Assembly (NCBI GenBank): GCA_021234155.1
Contig: JAJEKV010000004.1
Coordinates: forward strand, 14,102,716 to 14,166,715
Length of the DNA stretch: 64,000 bases
Source of the DNA: Isoetes taiwanensis
Taxonomy: Eukaryota > Streptophyta > Lycopodiopsida > Isoetales > Isoetaceae
Direction of reading: 5' to 3'
Shown piece after piece: positions 11,160 to 24,388 of the stretch. Under the pieces are notes generated by a model. That model was not told the origin of the DNA. It searched no databases and saw nothing but the letters and a program-made list of their open reading frames with translations. Position 1 is the first letter of the stretch, and every line of letters begins with the position of its first letter. The translations under genes and the position numbers were made by a program.

Positions 11160-11507
11160 CTATGCTCCAACTCTATGCTCCATCAGTGTCCAAGCCATAT
11201 CAAGAATGCAACCGGACACGATCCCTCGGCCGCCGATCTCCCGCCCATAGAATTCATCCACTTTTTCACCATTCCGGTAGAAGTCTGAATGTTGGAGTGT
11301 AGCGTATGTCCTTTGTTTCTTCTGGACATTCATCGATGTCAGCATTAATGAATGAAGTTGATGGATGGTCATTGCTAAGATTGCAAAATGTCGGAAGCAG
11401 TTGTTTGCAGATATAACACCTATTCGTTGAAGCATGCATAAGCCAACATCAAAAGCAAAACCTCTAATCACAAAATTGAAAAGAAAGGTCATACCAACAT
11501 GCTCCAT
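11160..11507 (-). CDS. Unrecognised open frame, 115 codons
   Basis: An uninterrupted frame with a mixed, soluble composition in its C-terminal half (for example KVDEFYGREIGGRGIV) and a more hydrophobic N-terminal half. No domain or splice context is recognised. In repeat-rich DNA such a frame may be an exon fragment or chance; nothing nearby supports expression. Confidence 0.2.
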   Translation of the reverse strand: MEHVGMTFLFNFVIRGFAFDVGLCMLQRIGVISANNCFRHFAILAMTIHQLHSLMLTSMNVQKKQRTYATLQHSDFYRNGEKVDEFYGREIGGRGIVSGCILDMAWTLMEHRVGA

Positions 11508-13350
11508 AGCTCACTACGGCCTGCACAAGTTTCATGCTGTCAGAAATTATTCCAACAACACAGAATTATAACAAACAATGCCTTCCTTTACCCAACTTTA
11601 AGGAGCAATATTTTCAATTTCACATCACCTTTACTCGCAACCAAACAACAGTAAAATAATTTGTCAAAAATGAAGATATGTGAGATTTTTACTCTGTATT
11701 AGAGGCAGATATCATCATTAAGCAATAAAATAATGCCTAAGCCGAAGGTGCAAATTGCACCTACTCATGGAAACGAAATTCAAGCGCTTCTAGTTCTATA
11801 TATATGGGAACAAATGATGCACTGGAGCATACTAAAGATGCTAGAAGTCATCAAATTGTATATTCAGAGACATATGTATGTTGCATTAAGCTTGGGGTCG
11901 AAGCTATTCCCTTCCATCCTGAGGTATTAATTTGTTGTATACCAGATGTATCCAAAAGACTTTAAGAAGTTGAGCTTTCTCATTTTTCCGTAATTTTTTA
12001 CTAGAAAAGGTCATGTTGTGCACTTACCTACGGGCTTTGGATAAGGTCGCTAAGCTCGAGTCATTGTGAGCACTAACAAGATTTCCATTTAAGTTAATGG
12101 GCGGTGGCACTCTGCGTGCCCTCTAATCCTCCTCTCCCATCTTATTCTTGCTAGGACGAGCATCTTACGCCATCTGCAATCCACCGTAAAACTCAATTAT
12201 CCCTCGAAAGCTAACTTTAGTTTGCAAGCGTGAGGGAGGATGATGAGGAATCGAATCTTTGTCGGAAGAAAATGGGCGTTCCTCGTGGTCCGCTTGGAGA
12301 GTTTAGGCCTGGATTATCGACAAATGAGGGATAGCAAGAAAGTGAGAGCAATTTTGGGTGCGGTTGTTGGGTCTTCACGCAAGCGGATCTAAGTGTTCTA
12401 GCAGGAGACGAATCCAAAAGCCGTGGCAATATAGCTATGTCTAGACTTTGCAAAGAACCCATCTAATGAAAGGCTTGAAACTCACCACGTAAATCATAGA
12501 ATTAAAAAAGGGGCCTAGGGTCAAGCTAGCCGATACTTGCCAACGTGCCGTCGCGTGCCGATAGATTTGTCGTGTGCCAATAAGAACTTAAAACCATCGT
12601 GTTACCTTCCCACCGCAAATGCCGCATATACTTGAGGGGGGATTGATTCATGATATCCCTGCTCGTTACATTGCCATCGTCAATCAAACAAAACCCCGGT
12701 TCTTTGATCCGGGTTCTGTTGTACCGTGGTCATTTGAGCATATTTACGCTTTTTTCTTGCGAAAGAATCAAAGAAAAAGAATATGTATGCATGGGAAGAA
12801 AGATTGTGGATCTGCCATACGTAAACAATTTACACCCAAACCCGTGATTCAAAACCCGGCAAACAATCTGCGGGGGTAGATTGTAATGTGGCACCCGAGA
12901 TTCTCGCGACGTTGGTTGGTGCAAGCCGATACCTACAAATAATCAAACAAAACTAGTATTAATCGTCTTTTCGGCCCTGCAGCCTCTAGAAATCTCGGGG
13001 TAAAGAGAGAATGTTGCACCCGCCGATATGGCCTTAGGAAAATATACAACCCATTCTCCTATGCGGAAGAGGACTAAAGGTCCCCGCGATGCATGCCGGA
13101 CCCTGAGAATCAAGAGAGTTCTCTCAAGGCAAATGACTCCAAGTAAGTAGTTGCCATCATCGATTCCACAAACCCTAATCGTGCCCTAATTCCGGCTGTC
13201 TCGAATCTCATGAGAAAAGGGTTTTTATTATAAGCCCTTGGATTTTTTGAATTAAAAGAGGGCTTTCTTTGTAAGCCCTCTGATCTTAACCATTGAGGAG
13301 GATGAAACAAAAATTGCACAAATTGCATGCAAAAACTTGGTGCACTCTAG
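11508..13350. other. Non-coding stretch with short unsupported frames
   Basis: Overlapping short frames at 12,217-12,462, 12,619-12,924 and 13,110-13,328 on both strands show no motif. Scattered GGGTT/AACCC and AAGCCCT repetitions occur, but no unit is definable. Confidence 0.4.
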
Positions 13351-13351
13351 A

Positions 13352-13700
13352 TGTACTGATTAGTATGCCTCGTGCAATACGCCCATGAAATCATATGAAA
13401 ACCATGTCAAAAAGCGTATAAAATCACAAAAAAACCCCCTGTTATAATGCTACATATTCACACGGGGGGTGACGTAGGGCAGCGAGAGCCCATTTAATTA
13501 TGTTTTGCATGTACAAAATCAACACCATATAGTATATTGGCTGAAATCTTATAGTATTTTGTAAATCTTGTTATACAGTATCATAATTTCTATACATCCA
13601 TACCCCACAAATGAGGAATTTTGTGTATGGTGTAGATTAAGGAATAAGGGGTGAATGTGCCTATCCAACAGCTCTCGTTGCATATAAAACTAGTGTGCAA
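13352..13700 (-). repeat. Second copy of the foldback-family core, reverse orientation
   Basis: 13,440-13,700, reverse-complemented, aligns with 10,417-10,625. It includes TGGGGCTCTCGCTGCCCTACGT-like and TTTGTGGGGTATG blocks. The adjoining 13,352-13,445 matches 8273-8372. The three sites define one dispersed family. It abuts the truncated gypsy reverse transcriptase at about 13,790, so it may mark the truncation point. Confidence 0.6.
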
Positions 13701-13750
13701 AACCACAATCTCGTGTTAAAACCCACTATACTAGGTGGTTTTTGTTGAGG

Positions 13751-13771
13751 AAACCACTATCATAGTGGTTT
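13751..13771. repeat. Short hairpin, 9-bp arms
   Basis: AAACCACTA and TAGTGGTTT flank a TCA loop. Related ACCACTA/TAGTGG words surround it. Confidence 0.5.
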
Positions 13772-13789
13772 GTAGTGGTTATGTATGCT

Positions 13790-14640
13790 AGTAAATTTTT
13801 TGGGTGCCTTGTGATATGGTAGCCAAGGAACTCCACATTATCCTGTTTGAACTGACACTTCTCAAGTTTGGCATATAACCCGTGCTCAAGGAGCTTCTAA
13901 AGGACTCGTCGAACATGCCTCTCATTTTCTTCAAGAGTCTTAGATTAAATGAGAATATCATCCAAATAGATGGTGACAAAAGTGTCTAAAAACTTCCGGA
14001 AGACATCATTGGCCATATGCTGGAATAGTGCTAGAGCATTGGTAAGCCCAAACGGCATGACTGTGTATTCAAAATGGCCATAGCGAGTACGAAAAGCTGT
14101 TTTCCACTCATCATCTTTCCAGATCTGGATAAGATTGTAGTCGCGCCAAAGATCAATCTTCGTAAAATAACGCGCACCTTGGAGTCGCTCTAACAACTCT
14201 GGGATCAGAGGAAGCAGATACCGATTTGGCACTGTGATTTTATTGAGGCCACAATAATCAACGACCAGATGCAGAGAATCATCCTTCTTTTTTTACGAAG
14301 AAGATAGGCGCTTTAGCAGGGGACTGAGAATATCGAATGAAACTAGTGGCTAGATTCTCTTAAATGTAATCCCGCAAAACCTTCAACTCAGCGGGACATA
14401 GACCATATATCGAACCATAAGGTGGGATTGTGTGAGACAATTATATGGACGATGCTCTGGAAGCTTGCTGGCCTTGACTTTGTCAAAAACATCAGAGAAG
14501 TCGCCATATTTATCTGGGAGCATTGGGGCAAACTTCACCAGTGCAGAGCTAGCCGACGGATGAACTTGGATTGCAAATACAGAACTTGGATCTTGCCTTC
14601 CAGATTTAATAAACCGTGAAGTGAAATCTTCGAGATACAA
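13790..14640 (-). pseudogene. Ty3/gypsy reverse transcriptase, truncated
   Basis: Reading from 14,640 downward, the first part (LPDKYGDFSDVFDKVKA then LPEHRPY) is the conserved protease-to-RT connector of Ty3/gypsy polyproteins. After a frame break the RT palm follows at 14,232-13,945 with YFTKIDL, FGLTNA (usual family form FGLTNAP) and the catalytic YLDDILI. Another frame break leads to the post-YLDD region (about 13,979-13,790), where the element stops. RNase H, integrase and an LTR are missing. At least two frameshifts make it non-functional. The gag and protease entries upstream on the same strand belong to the same copy. Confidence 0.85.
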
Positions 14641-14948
14641 AACTTAAGGCATCAGGAAGCCTCTACAGCAGCAGGAGCAGGAACTGGAGCTGGAGCTGGA
14701 GCTGGAGCTGGAACAAGAACTGGAGCTGAGACATGATCCAGAGCATGGTCAGAATCTGGGGCATAAATTGGAGCAGAGAAAAGAGTCGAATTAGAACATG
14801 GTGCAGAAACAGGAACAGCAAGGACGGAATCAGGAGTCCATGATACTGCACGGACTGAAGTCGATGTTGGTGCAGAGGCCTGAACTGCAGATTTACTGGA
14901 ACTAGAGCTAGAACCGGCAAATCAAAATGATTTTGTATGCCAATCAAT
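14641..14948 (-). repeat. Pro-Ala-rich linker with (GAGCTG)n hexamer run
   Basis: About 14,680-14,720 is a run of GAGCTG/GGAGCT hexamers. In the frame joining protease to reverse transcriptase on the minus strand it would read as alternating Pro and Ala, while other frames give Gln-Leu repeats. It lies between the protease motifs and the RT connector, so it is interpreted as an expanded polyprotein linker. Confidence 0.5.
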
Positions 14949-15449
14949 CTATGGATTATGTAGCTCGAGCCAGGGCAGACCCAAGACTACTGGCGCATGT
15001 GGGCTAGCGATGAGATTTAAGGAAACGCCACAAGAAACTCCCTTGAACAAAATCTGAAGAGACGCAATACTTTCTGTGACTGCACCCGAGGAGATCTCCC
15101 GGCCATCAATCACTTCGACAGAACTAGGATGCTCAACCTGGCTTCTAGGGATGGCGTGCTTACTGGCAAATGCACTACCCATAAAGCAAGCATTTACACT
15201 ACAATCAAGTTGTGTCAATGCTTCCAACCTTCCAACCTCTGATTTCAATGATATAGAGATGAAAAATGCCTTGCTGACCTTATCCGATGGAATAAACATG
15301 TCAAGAAGCGTGAAAGAAGTCTGAGAAAAGGTGGCTAGCCGAGGAGAGACTCCTACTACTGGGACCGGCCTCTGAAATTTTTCGACTGATTTGAGCGCTT
15401 CATAGGGCATCCATGAGCAATATGACCAGCTCCTCCACAGTAGAGGCAA
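14949..15449 (-). pseudogene. Ty3/gypsy aspartic protease segment
   Basis: The 166-codon frame contains LDCSVNACFM, the position of the retroviral-type LDSGA active site. The aspartate is kept but the following SGA is changed to CSV. It ends with VVLGLPWLELHNP, the usual C-terminal signature of Ty3/gypsy proteases. The changed active-site glycine suggests loss of activity even without the frameshift that separates it from gag (overlap 15,356-15,449). Confidence 0.75.
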
Positions 15450-15760
15450 AGATTAGCCACTCTTCGACGCTGCTTCTCGGCAACAGATAAAGATTCTCGA
15501 ACTGCCCAATCAATCTGCATAGGCTCAAGTCCGGATCTGCTAGATTCTACAGATGAGACCGAGGAAGGCATAGCTACAGGCGTTTGTGTGATTAGGAAGA
15601 CTTGACTACGTCTCTCTTGCCTACGTTCGAAGAGTCGATTATCATAGTGAACTGCAAATCCGATGGCTTCTTCCAAAGTCTGAGGATCCTCCACAGACAA
15701 CAGCATATCTTTGACATCATCACGTAACCCCCTTTGGAAACAATAAGGGTAGATTTTTTC
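15356..15760 (-). pseudogene. Ty3/gypsy gag C-terminus with zinc knuckle
   Basis: The frame encodes a short linker and then CLYCGGAGHIAHGC, a C-x2-C-x4-H-x4-C nucleocapsid knuckle. The LCLYCG form preceded by a Ser-rich region and PMQIDW is typical of Sushi/Tcn1-like gypsy elements. The capsid region is cut at about 15,760. A fragment with the matching capsid type occurs at 60,664-60,960 on the other strand, but the two are separate copies. Confidence 0.8.
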
Positions 15761-15790
15761 ATTAATTAGATAAAGCCATACAATCCAAAT
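15738..15790 (-). repeat. LINE-type 3' tail fragment (tentative)
   Basis: On the minus strand this reads TTAATGAAAAAATCTACCC. It resembles the 3' end of the sequence preceding the poly(A) at 20,594-20,660 (TTAATCAAAAAATTCGTACC). It adjoins the truncated gag. Confidence 0.3.
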
Positions 15791-16127
15791 ACCAATCTGC
15801 TATATAGCAGGGTAAAAAAGATAAGATACTCATAATAGGTTGAGCATCAAATATGACATCAAAATTGAGAAGTGTAGCTCATAAATAGATTTGCTTAATA
15901 TAGATAGTAGATAATGAAGTCTTCAGGCAAAATGTTCTCAATGACCTCTTAGCAGTGAAACAGCTGTTCAGAAGTGGAGTCTTCAATTTCTTGTAAAAAA
16001 ACAAACTGAAATACCAACCATGATCTTTACTAGTTGAGAGATGGAAATTAAGAAAATGATCTGGTTTGGGAGGCAAAATTCTGATAGTTGGGGACTAAAT
16101 GGGAGGCCATACAGCAGAAGGATGGGA

Positions 16128-16523
16128 TTAAATCTGATTCTCAAGGTTTGCATCAAACCACTCATTATACTTCTTGTAGAACTCAGATGTCGATCCATGA
16201 ATATATCTGTTTTGACCACAGTCATTCTGTAAGAGTAGAGATGTCAAGCTTTCTTTTCCCATTAGTAGTAACAAAGTACCATACAGATTTGTCAGTGGCT
16301 TGTAGCTATAATATGTTTCTCTATATCTGGCCAACTGTCTCTCTGTCATGCTGAAGTGAGTATTGTATAGAAATTCAAACAAGTAGTGCATCTGCATGAA
16401 CTTCCTGGTATAGACCTCAACCCATTCTGCTTCTCTCTTCCTTGAGCTTTCAACCTCCTTTACGAAGTCATCTGCCATTTCACAAAGTTGTTTCACGGTG
16501 AGATATTTTCCTGTCTGTTGTGT
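16128..16523 (-). CDS. Unrecognised exon-like frame, about 130 codons
   Basis: The frame is open from about 16,520 to the stop at 16,128 and begins after a possible AG acceptor with TGKYLTVKQLCEMADDF. It has a charged helical N-terminal part, an aromatic-rich middle (YLFEFLYNTHFSMTERQLARY) split here only for description, and no low-complexity content. Composition looks like real coding sequence, yet I recognise no family. It lies between a gypsy remnant and a 5'-truncated copia remnant, so it may be a stray exon or a captured fragment. Confidence 0.3.
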   Translation of the reverse strand, partial: TQQTGKYLTVKQLCEMADDFVKEVESSRKREAEWVEVYTRKFMQMHYLFEFLYNTHFSMTERQLARYRETYYSYKPLTNLYGTLLLLMGKESLTSLLLQNDCGQNRYIHGSTSEFYKKYNEWFDANLENQI

Positions 16524-16687
16524 TTGGTGTTATAATTCTCTCATTGTTTACCACAACTCATTCTAATCATATTAACTTCTGTCTATATGTCTATTATACT
16601 CTCCCTTCATCTTACAGTTTGTTTTATTACAATCTGCCCTAATTTAATTTTGTCACATGCCCATCAGATTTATACCATCGTTTAATG

Positions 16688-17230
16688 CAGGGAACTAGCG
16701 ATAAAGGCTTAACATTTTCAAATAATAATCTTGAGCTAACTGCATACTCTGATGCAGATTGGGGAGGAGACATGGACACTAGAGCATCAACCTCAGGTTA
16801 CATTCTGCAAGTTAGTGGTAGCACAGTTTCATGGAGAAGCAAAAAGCAGGGTTGTATTGCAATGTCAACAACAAAGGCAGAATACAATGCAGCTTCATTA
16901 GCAGCCACAGAAGTGATCTGAATAAGAAGATTATTGGCAGAATTAGGGTCAGCACAACTAAAGCCTACTACACTTTTTATTGATAGTACGAGTTGCATAG
17001 CCATAACTAAAAACTCAGTTCTCCATGAGAGAACAAAGCACATTGAGCTTCATGTTCATTTGTAAGGGATATGGTTGCAAAAGAAATAATTACAGTTGAG
17101 TACATAAGCTCTACAGAACAAATTGCTGACATGTTGACTAAAGTAATTCCAATGCATAGATTCATAAAACTACAGGAGGATATTGGTGTTAAGTCCCTCT
17201 ATAACGATATGTTCAGCGGAAGCTCACAAT
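16688..17230 (+). pseudogene. Ty1/copia RNase H, 5'-truncated
   Basis: Motifs in order are LTAYSDADWGGD, RASTSGYI, SWRSKKQ, a TTKAEYNAAS block, then in a later frame a TKHIELHVHF block and QIADMLTKV. These are the standard copia RNase H and tail motifs. A TGA at 16,919-16,921 replaces a Trp codon, and a 1-nt loss near 17,062 shifts the frame. Homology begins abruptly at 16,688 right after TGCAG, so RT and everything upstream are missing. A purine tract and LTR start follow at 17,331-17,338. Confidence 0.85.
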
Positions 17231-17337
17231 CATACAGGAAATGCAGAAAAAGGGACAAGATTCAGAAAGGTACAGTTTAACACAGATGATTGAGCATGAC
17301 AAATTATCTGATATAGTATATCTAACATGAAGGGGAA

Positions 17338-20464
<3,127 letters not shown>

Positions 20465-20593
20465 ATTCGATGCAATGCATGTGCAGGGGAATGGTCATTC
20501 CTTGAACACCAATGGATTGAAATATTGGTCAATAGTATTGTAGTTGTATTGACTGAAATCGAAAGTTTTAAGCTGTTTATCTAGCTTATTTAT

Positions 20594-20700
20594 CATTTTT
20601 TTTTTTTGAGGGTACGAATTTTTTGATTAATATAGAAACAAGGTACACAACCTTCTTGTGGGCTCCACAATAGGCCAGATATTTATCACATTTGAGTTAG
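20594..20700 (-). repeat. LINE-like 3' tail with poly(A)
   Basis: On the minus strand a TATATTAATCAAAAAATTCG segment runs into a poly(A) of about 14 nt (plus-strand T run at 20,598-20,611). This resembles plant LINE 3' ends. No coding part is attached. Confidence 0.35.
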
Positions 20701-20775
20701 TTGCCTATCTATTACTTAGAATTATTGATCTAAGTTGTTACTCACACATTGCTTAACAGAATTAATATTAAACCA

Positions 20776-20830
20776 CTTTTGCAGCGAATTGGACAAAAGA
20801 AGGTTGCCACGATAAATTTCTTGTATTCTA
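20776..20830 (+). repeat. Copy of a short dispersed repeat (partner at 30,763)
   Basis: It shares CTTTTGCRGCG, the following AATTGGA/GGTTGGA block and CGATAAATTTCTTGTATT with 30,763-30,829. The partner has an additional GC-rich hairpin in the middle. Confidence 0.45.
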
Positions 20831-21710
20831 ATGTTTTACCGTAACGAACCACGCCATAATTATATGGCTAGGATTCAATCTTGCCATGTGGCATCGTCTT
20901 ATCCCTTTCGTCTCCTTCCTTTTTTCCTCCTTCCTCGATTCTCCAGATCATATGGACCATATTGATTAGGGTTAGCCTCAACCAAATTTTTCCTTTCAAG
21001 ATATATGAACTTCTTAAGTATCTAAGATCAAGTTAGGCTTGCTCGAATGTTTTCTGCAAAATTCCAGCTTTTGGGTCCTCCTGATGATTGAGCTGGGCGC
21101 TTATCATAGCAACAGAGCTAAGTCGGAGCAGAGTCAGAATGTGGAGGTATGTAGGAGGAGTCCAATTTGTAGATTCAGAATGTGAATGATGGCCCAACCT
21201 CTTTTGGAACAGGGATTGGAGCAGAGCATATGAAGTTACTAAATGATGGCCCAATCTCTTTTGGAACATGGATTAGAATAGAGCATAGGAAGTTATTCAT
21301 GTGATACCTACTTTGGTAATGACCCATTTGCATGGAAGAATAGATTCGTGTTTCTTTTTTTTTTCGAAACATTGAGAAACCAACATGATCGATATGCCAG
21401 TGTCTTTAAATAGATATGACAAAAAAAAAAGCAAAAAAAAAAGGTTAGTCCTAAAAAAGACAAGCCTTAAACAGCATTCGTTCCTCTATTTTATTTCCGA
21501 ATACATGCAGATGAGTGGCCGAATCTAATTTTTATTGCATGAATGAAGAGAAGAGTGGCATAAATCAAGAGTGGTGGGATTGAGGATCAATTCAACTGCT
21601 TTTGGCACCAGATGGAAGCTTTTTTATACCACTTCTCTATCTGCTATTTCTATCTCTTGCTTTTCGCATCTAAGTTTCTTTCATCCATACTTCTTGCAGG
21701 ACCGTACATC
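20831..21710. other. Leader region of hAT relic, no gene
   Basis: It contains a diverged direct repeat (about 21,185-21,230 and 21,241-21,285, sharing GATGGCCCAAYCTCTTTTGG). A CAG acceptor-like site occurs at 21,697-21,699 just before the hAT ATG. Confidence 0.4.
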
Positions 21711-22719
21711 ATGCCAAGGAGAGCAAGCATAGTCTGGGACCATACTGTTGTCATTGACAAGGTTGGAAAAGGATATGGTGTCCGTAGTTGGAAGTGCAAA
21801 TACTGCTCCAATGTATTTATCTCCAACACTACCAGAGTTAAAACCCATCTTACGTTTGGTGGAAATGGCATTGGCAAATGTGTCAAGGTGCCTCAAGATG
21901 TTAGAAGCCAGATCTTAGGAAATGAAGAAGCTTCATCTGTTGCAAATGCAGAGGATAATCCTTATGATAATCCTCATGCTAAACAGTGCTTCACATGTTA
22001 GCATGCAAGGAGCACTTAAGCAGACCAAATTGGGAAGGGATAATGTTGGTTGGAGAAAGCCAGAACAAAAGCTGCAAGTTTGGAGATCAGAAGAAGCATT
22101 ATTGAATGCAATTTAGCATTCAATATCTTGAGAACTCCATAATGGAGGAAAATGGTAAGTGCTACTGCCATGATTGGAGCACCTTACAAATCAATCCATG
22201 AGAACCAAAGAATTGGATTATGAGATCCAAGAAATTAACAAGCAGCTTCTCCCACTAAAAGAAAAGTGGAGGAAGTATGGATGCACCATCATATCTGATG
22301 GTTGGAGTGACCGCAGACGCCGTCATATCATCAACATCATGATTTAATCTTGTGTTGATAATGTTTTCCATAAAGCCATTGATGTCTCAGCTGCTGGAAC
22401 AAAAGTATCTGGTCATCTTATTGCCCGGGAGATAACTAAGGTAATACTTGAGATTGGTCCACAAAATGTTGTGCAGGTGATCGCCGATAATGCATCAAAT
22501 TGTAAGAAGGCAGGTAAGCTTGAAGAGCAGTTTCCAATTGTTGTTTGGACACCTTGTGCTGGTCATTGCTTGAACCTACTATTAGAAGATATTGGAAAGT
22601 TGCCATGGGTGGAAAAAGTAATTCGTGAAGCCAATGTCATTGTTAACTTCTTAGTAAATGATTTTCAGATTTGTGCTTTGGAGTTCACAATGAAATGTTT
22701 TTTCTTTATGAATTTATGA
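21711..22719 (+). pseudogene. hAT transposase relic (BED zinc finger and DUF659)
   Basis: From the ATG at 21,711 the frame encodes a BED finger. It has the leading Trp-containing strand (SIVWDHTV), CKYC, and then a His-x-Cys end (HLTFGGNGIGKC). After a frame change near 22,000-22,190 a DUF659 block follows: GCTIISDGWSD with a likely catalytic Asp, IADNASNCK with a second Asp, and FPIVVWTPCAGHCLNLL. A TAA at about 22,345 interrupts it. The C-terminal dimerisation region is missing. The role of the intact family is cut-and-paste transposition. This copy is dead, and terminal inverted repeats were not identified. Confidence 0.85.
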
Positions 22720-23409
22720 GTTTTAGCAATATGAAAGCATGTTTTATTAAGGTTATCACGAATTGTAATTTTCCTTTCATGAGTGTACGAGTTTCAGCCA
22801 AAGCATTCTTGAATTGTTTTTAGAGTGATCAGAATTATAAATTTTCTTTCATGAATATATGAGTTTCAACCAAAGCATTCAATTGTTATGAATTGTAAAA
22901 TTACGTTTCTTAAAAAAAAAAGAAACTGGTAGAATCTGGTTTCTAGAAATACAGTTTCTGATAGCGTTCCTTAAAAGTGTGCAACCATGCACATTCGGTT
23001 CTATGTTGATCAGATGGCATATACAAAGAGCAAGATCCAGTTCAAGTGACAGCAATAAAGCATCATTGTGAAGTAAGGTTCTCTGTTTCATATGCTATGT
23101 TTTTTGTTTCCACACCTTTGCATAGGCAATTTCATGTAAGTATTTACCTGTAAATTAAGCTCAGAAGAACACGTCTGCACCTTTTCTATAGAGGCCACGA
23201 CCAAAATCTAATGGACAGAAACATGACTATACGAGAATGTTTGAGTTTTATTTTGAGACACTGTGGTTTTCCTCTAGATGGTCATGATCAAAATGTATAT
23301 TTGAAGAAACACAAGCAGCTTACAGGAACATCATGTCTATTTTGAATCTTCTAGCTAACATTCATGGTAGAGGTTTAGATTTTATCCGCTTTTTCTCTTA
23401 CTACTTGCA

Positions 23410-23795
23410 GGAACTGAATTACGTAGTCATGACTTCCTGAAAAAAGCCAGTAAACGATTTGAACAAGGCCTAGCAACACTCTTTTCTACAAAAGGTGACC
23501 TGCTTCATTATGCATTATTCCTTTTATCTGTTGATATGTTCAAGCATATTTACATGTTTGTAAATGCAATGGCATAGCTCAATATGTTCTGGATCATGAC
23601 GTGCCTCTGTTCCTTCTACAGATCCTCACCACTAGAAATCCATGGACCACAAGATTATCCACTTTGGATTATCCACTATCTCATCTCTAATAAAGCTCTT
23701 TTGGCGGAACAACAAATGGATAGATGCATGCATGCTACAACTGCTTGCGACAATGTTCAGGGGTTCTTTTCCCACTTCACATGCAGGTTTTATGC
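23410..23795 (+). pseudogene. Two exon-like segments of unknown origin
   Basis: 23,410-23,494 lies between a CAG acceptor and a GTGACC donor and reads as a charged peptide containing HDFLKKASKRFEQGLATLF. 23,623-23,788 lies between ACAG and GTTTTA and contains LLAEQQMDRCMHATTACDN. Both could be exons of a host gene or of the hAT element downstream of DUF659. No family is recognised. Confidence 0.2.
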
Positions 23796-23927
23796 TTTTG
23801 TCTTGATAATGCATATCATCTGACATCATATAATTAACTTTGTCAAATGGCAAATGGAGAACACCAAGATATATTTGTGTAAGAATTTGCCCTCAATGTT
23901 TTGCAGTAGAATGAGACGTTTTGCACA

Positions 23928-24388
23928 TGCTCTTACTACCGAGATGAATGGGCTACCCTACAAAATGCACGGACCAATGTAGGGCAACTAAGCCAACTTC
24001 TTAAATTTGACATATCTTAGCTTATGAAATATAGGCCTGGTGATAAGTTCTATTGTATCTTGAGAGCTGAAGTAAATGTTGGTTGCTATGTCAATCTAAA
24101 ACTGTTGAAGGCCTTTGCTGTAGAAGATGTCAAATTTTGAAAGAAAAAAAAAAGTAAATTTATGTATGGGATTTAAACATTGAAAGTGCTCTTACGGACA
24201 AGATGAATGGCTACCTTGCAAAATGCATGGACCAATGTAGGGCAACTAAACAAACTTCTTAAATTTGACATATGAAATATAGGTCTGATGATGAGTTATA
24301 TTGTATCTTGAGAGCTGAAATGAGTGTTGGTTGCTATGCTAGTCTAAAAGCGTTGAAGCCCTTTGCTGTAAAAGATGTCAAATTTTAA
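23928..24388 (+). repeat. Diverged tandem duplication, about 230-bp unit
   Basis: 23,928-24,138 and 24,188-24,388 align over their length, sharing GACCAATGTAGGGCAACTAA, TTCTTAAATTTGACATAT and GTATCTTGAGAGCTGAA. There are small indels between the copies. Confidence 0.75.
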
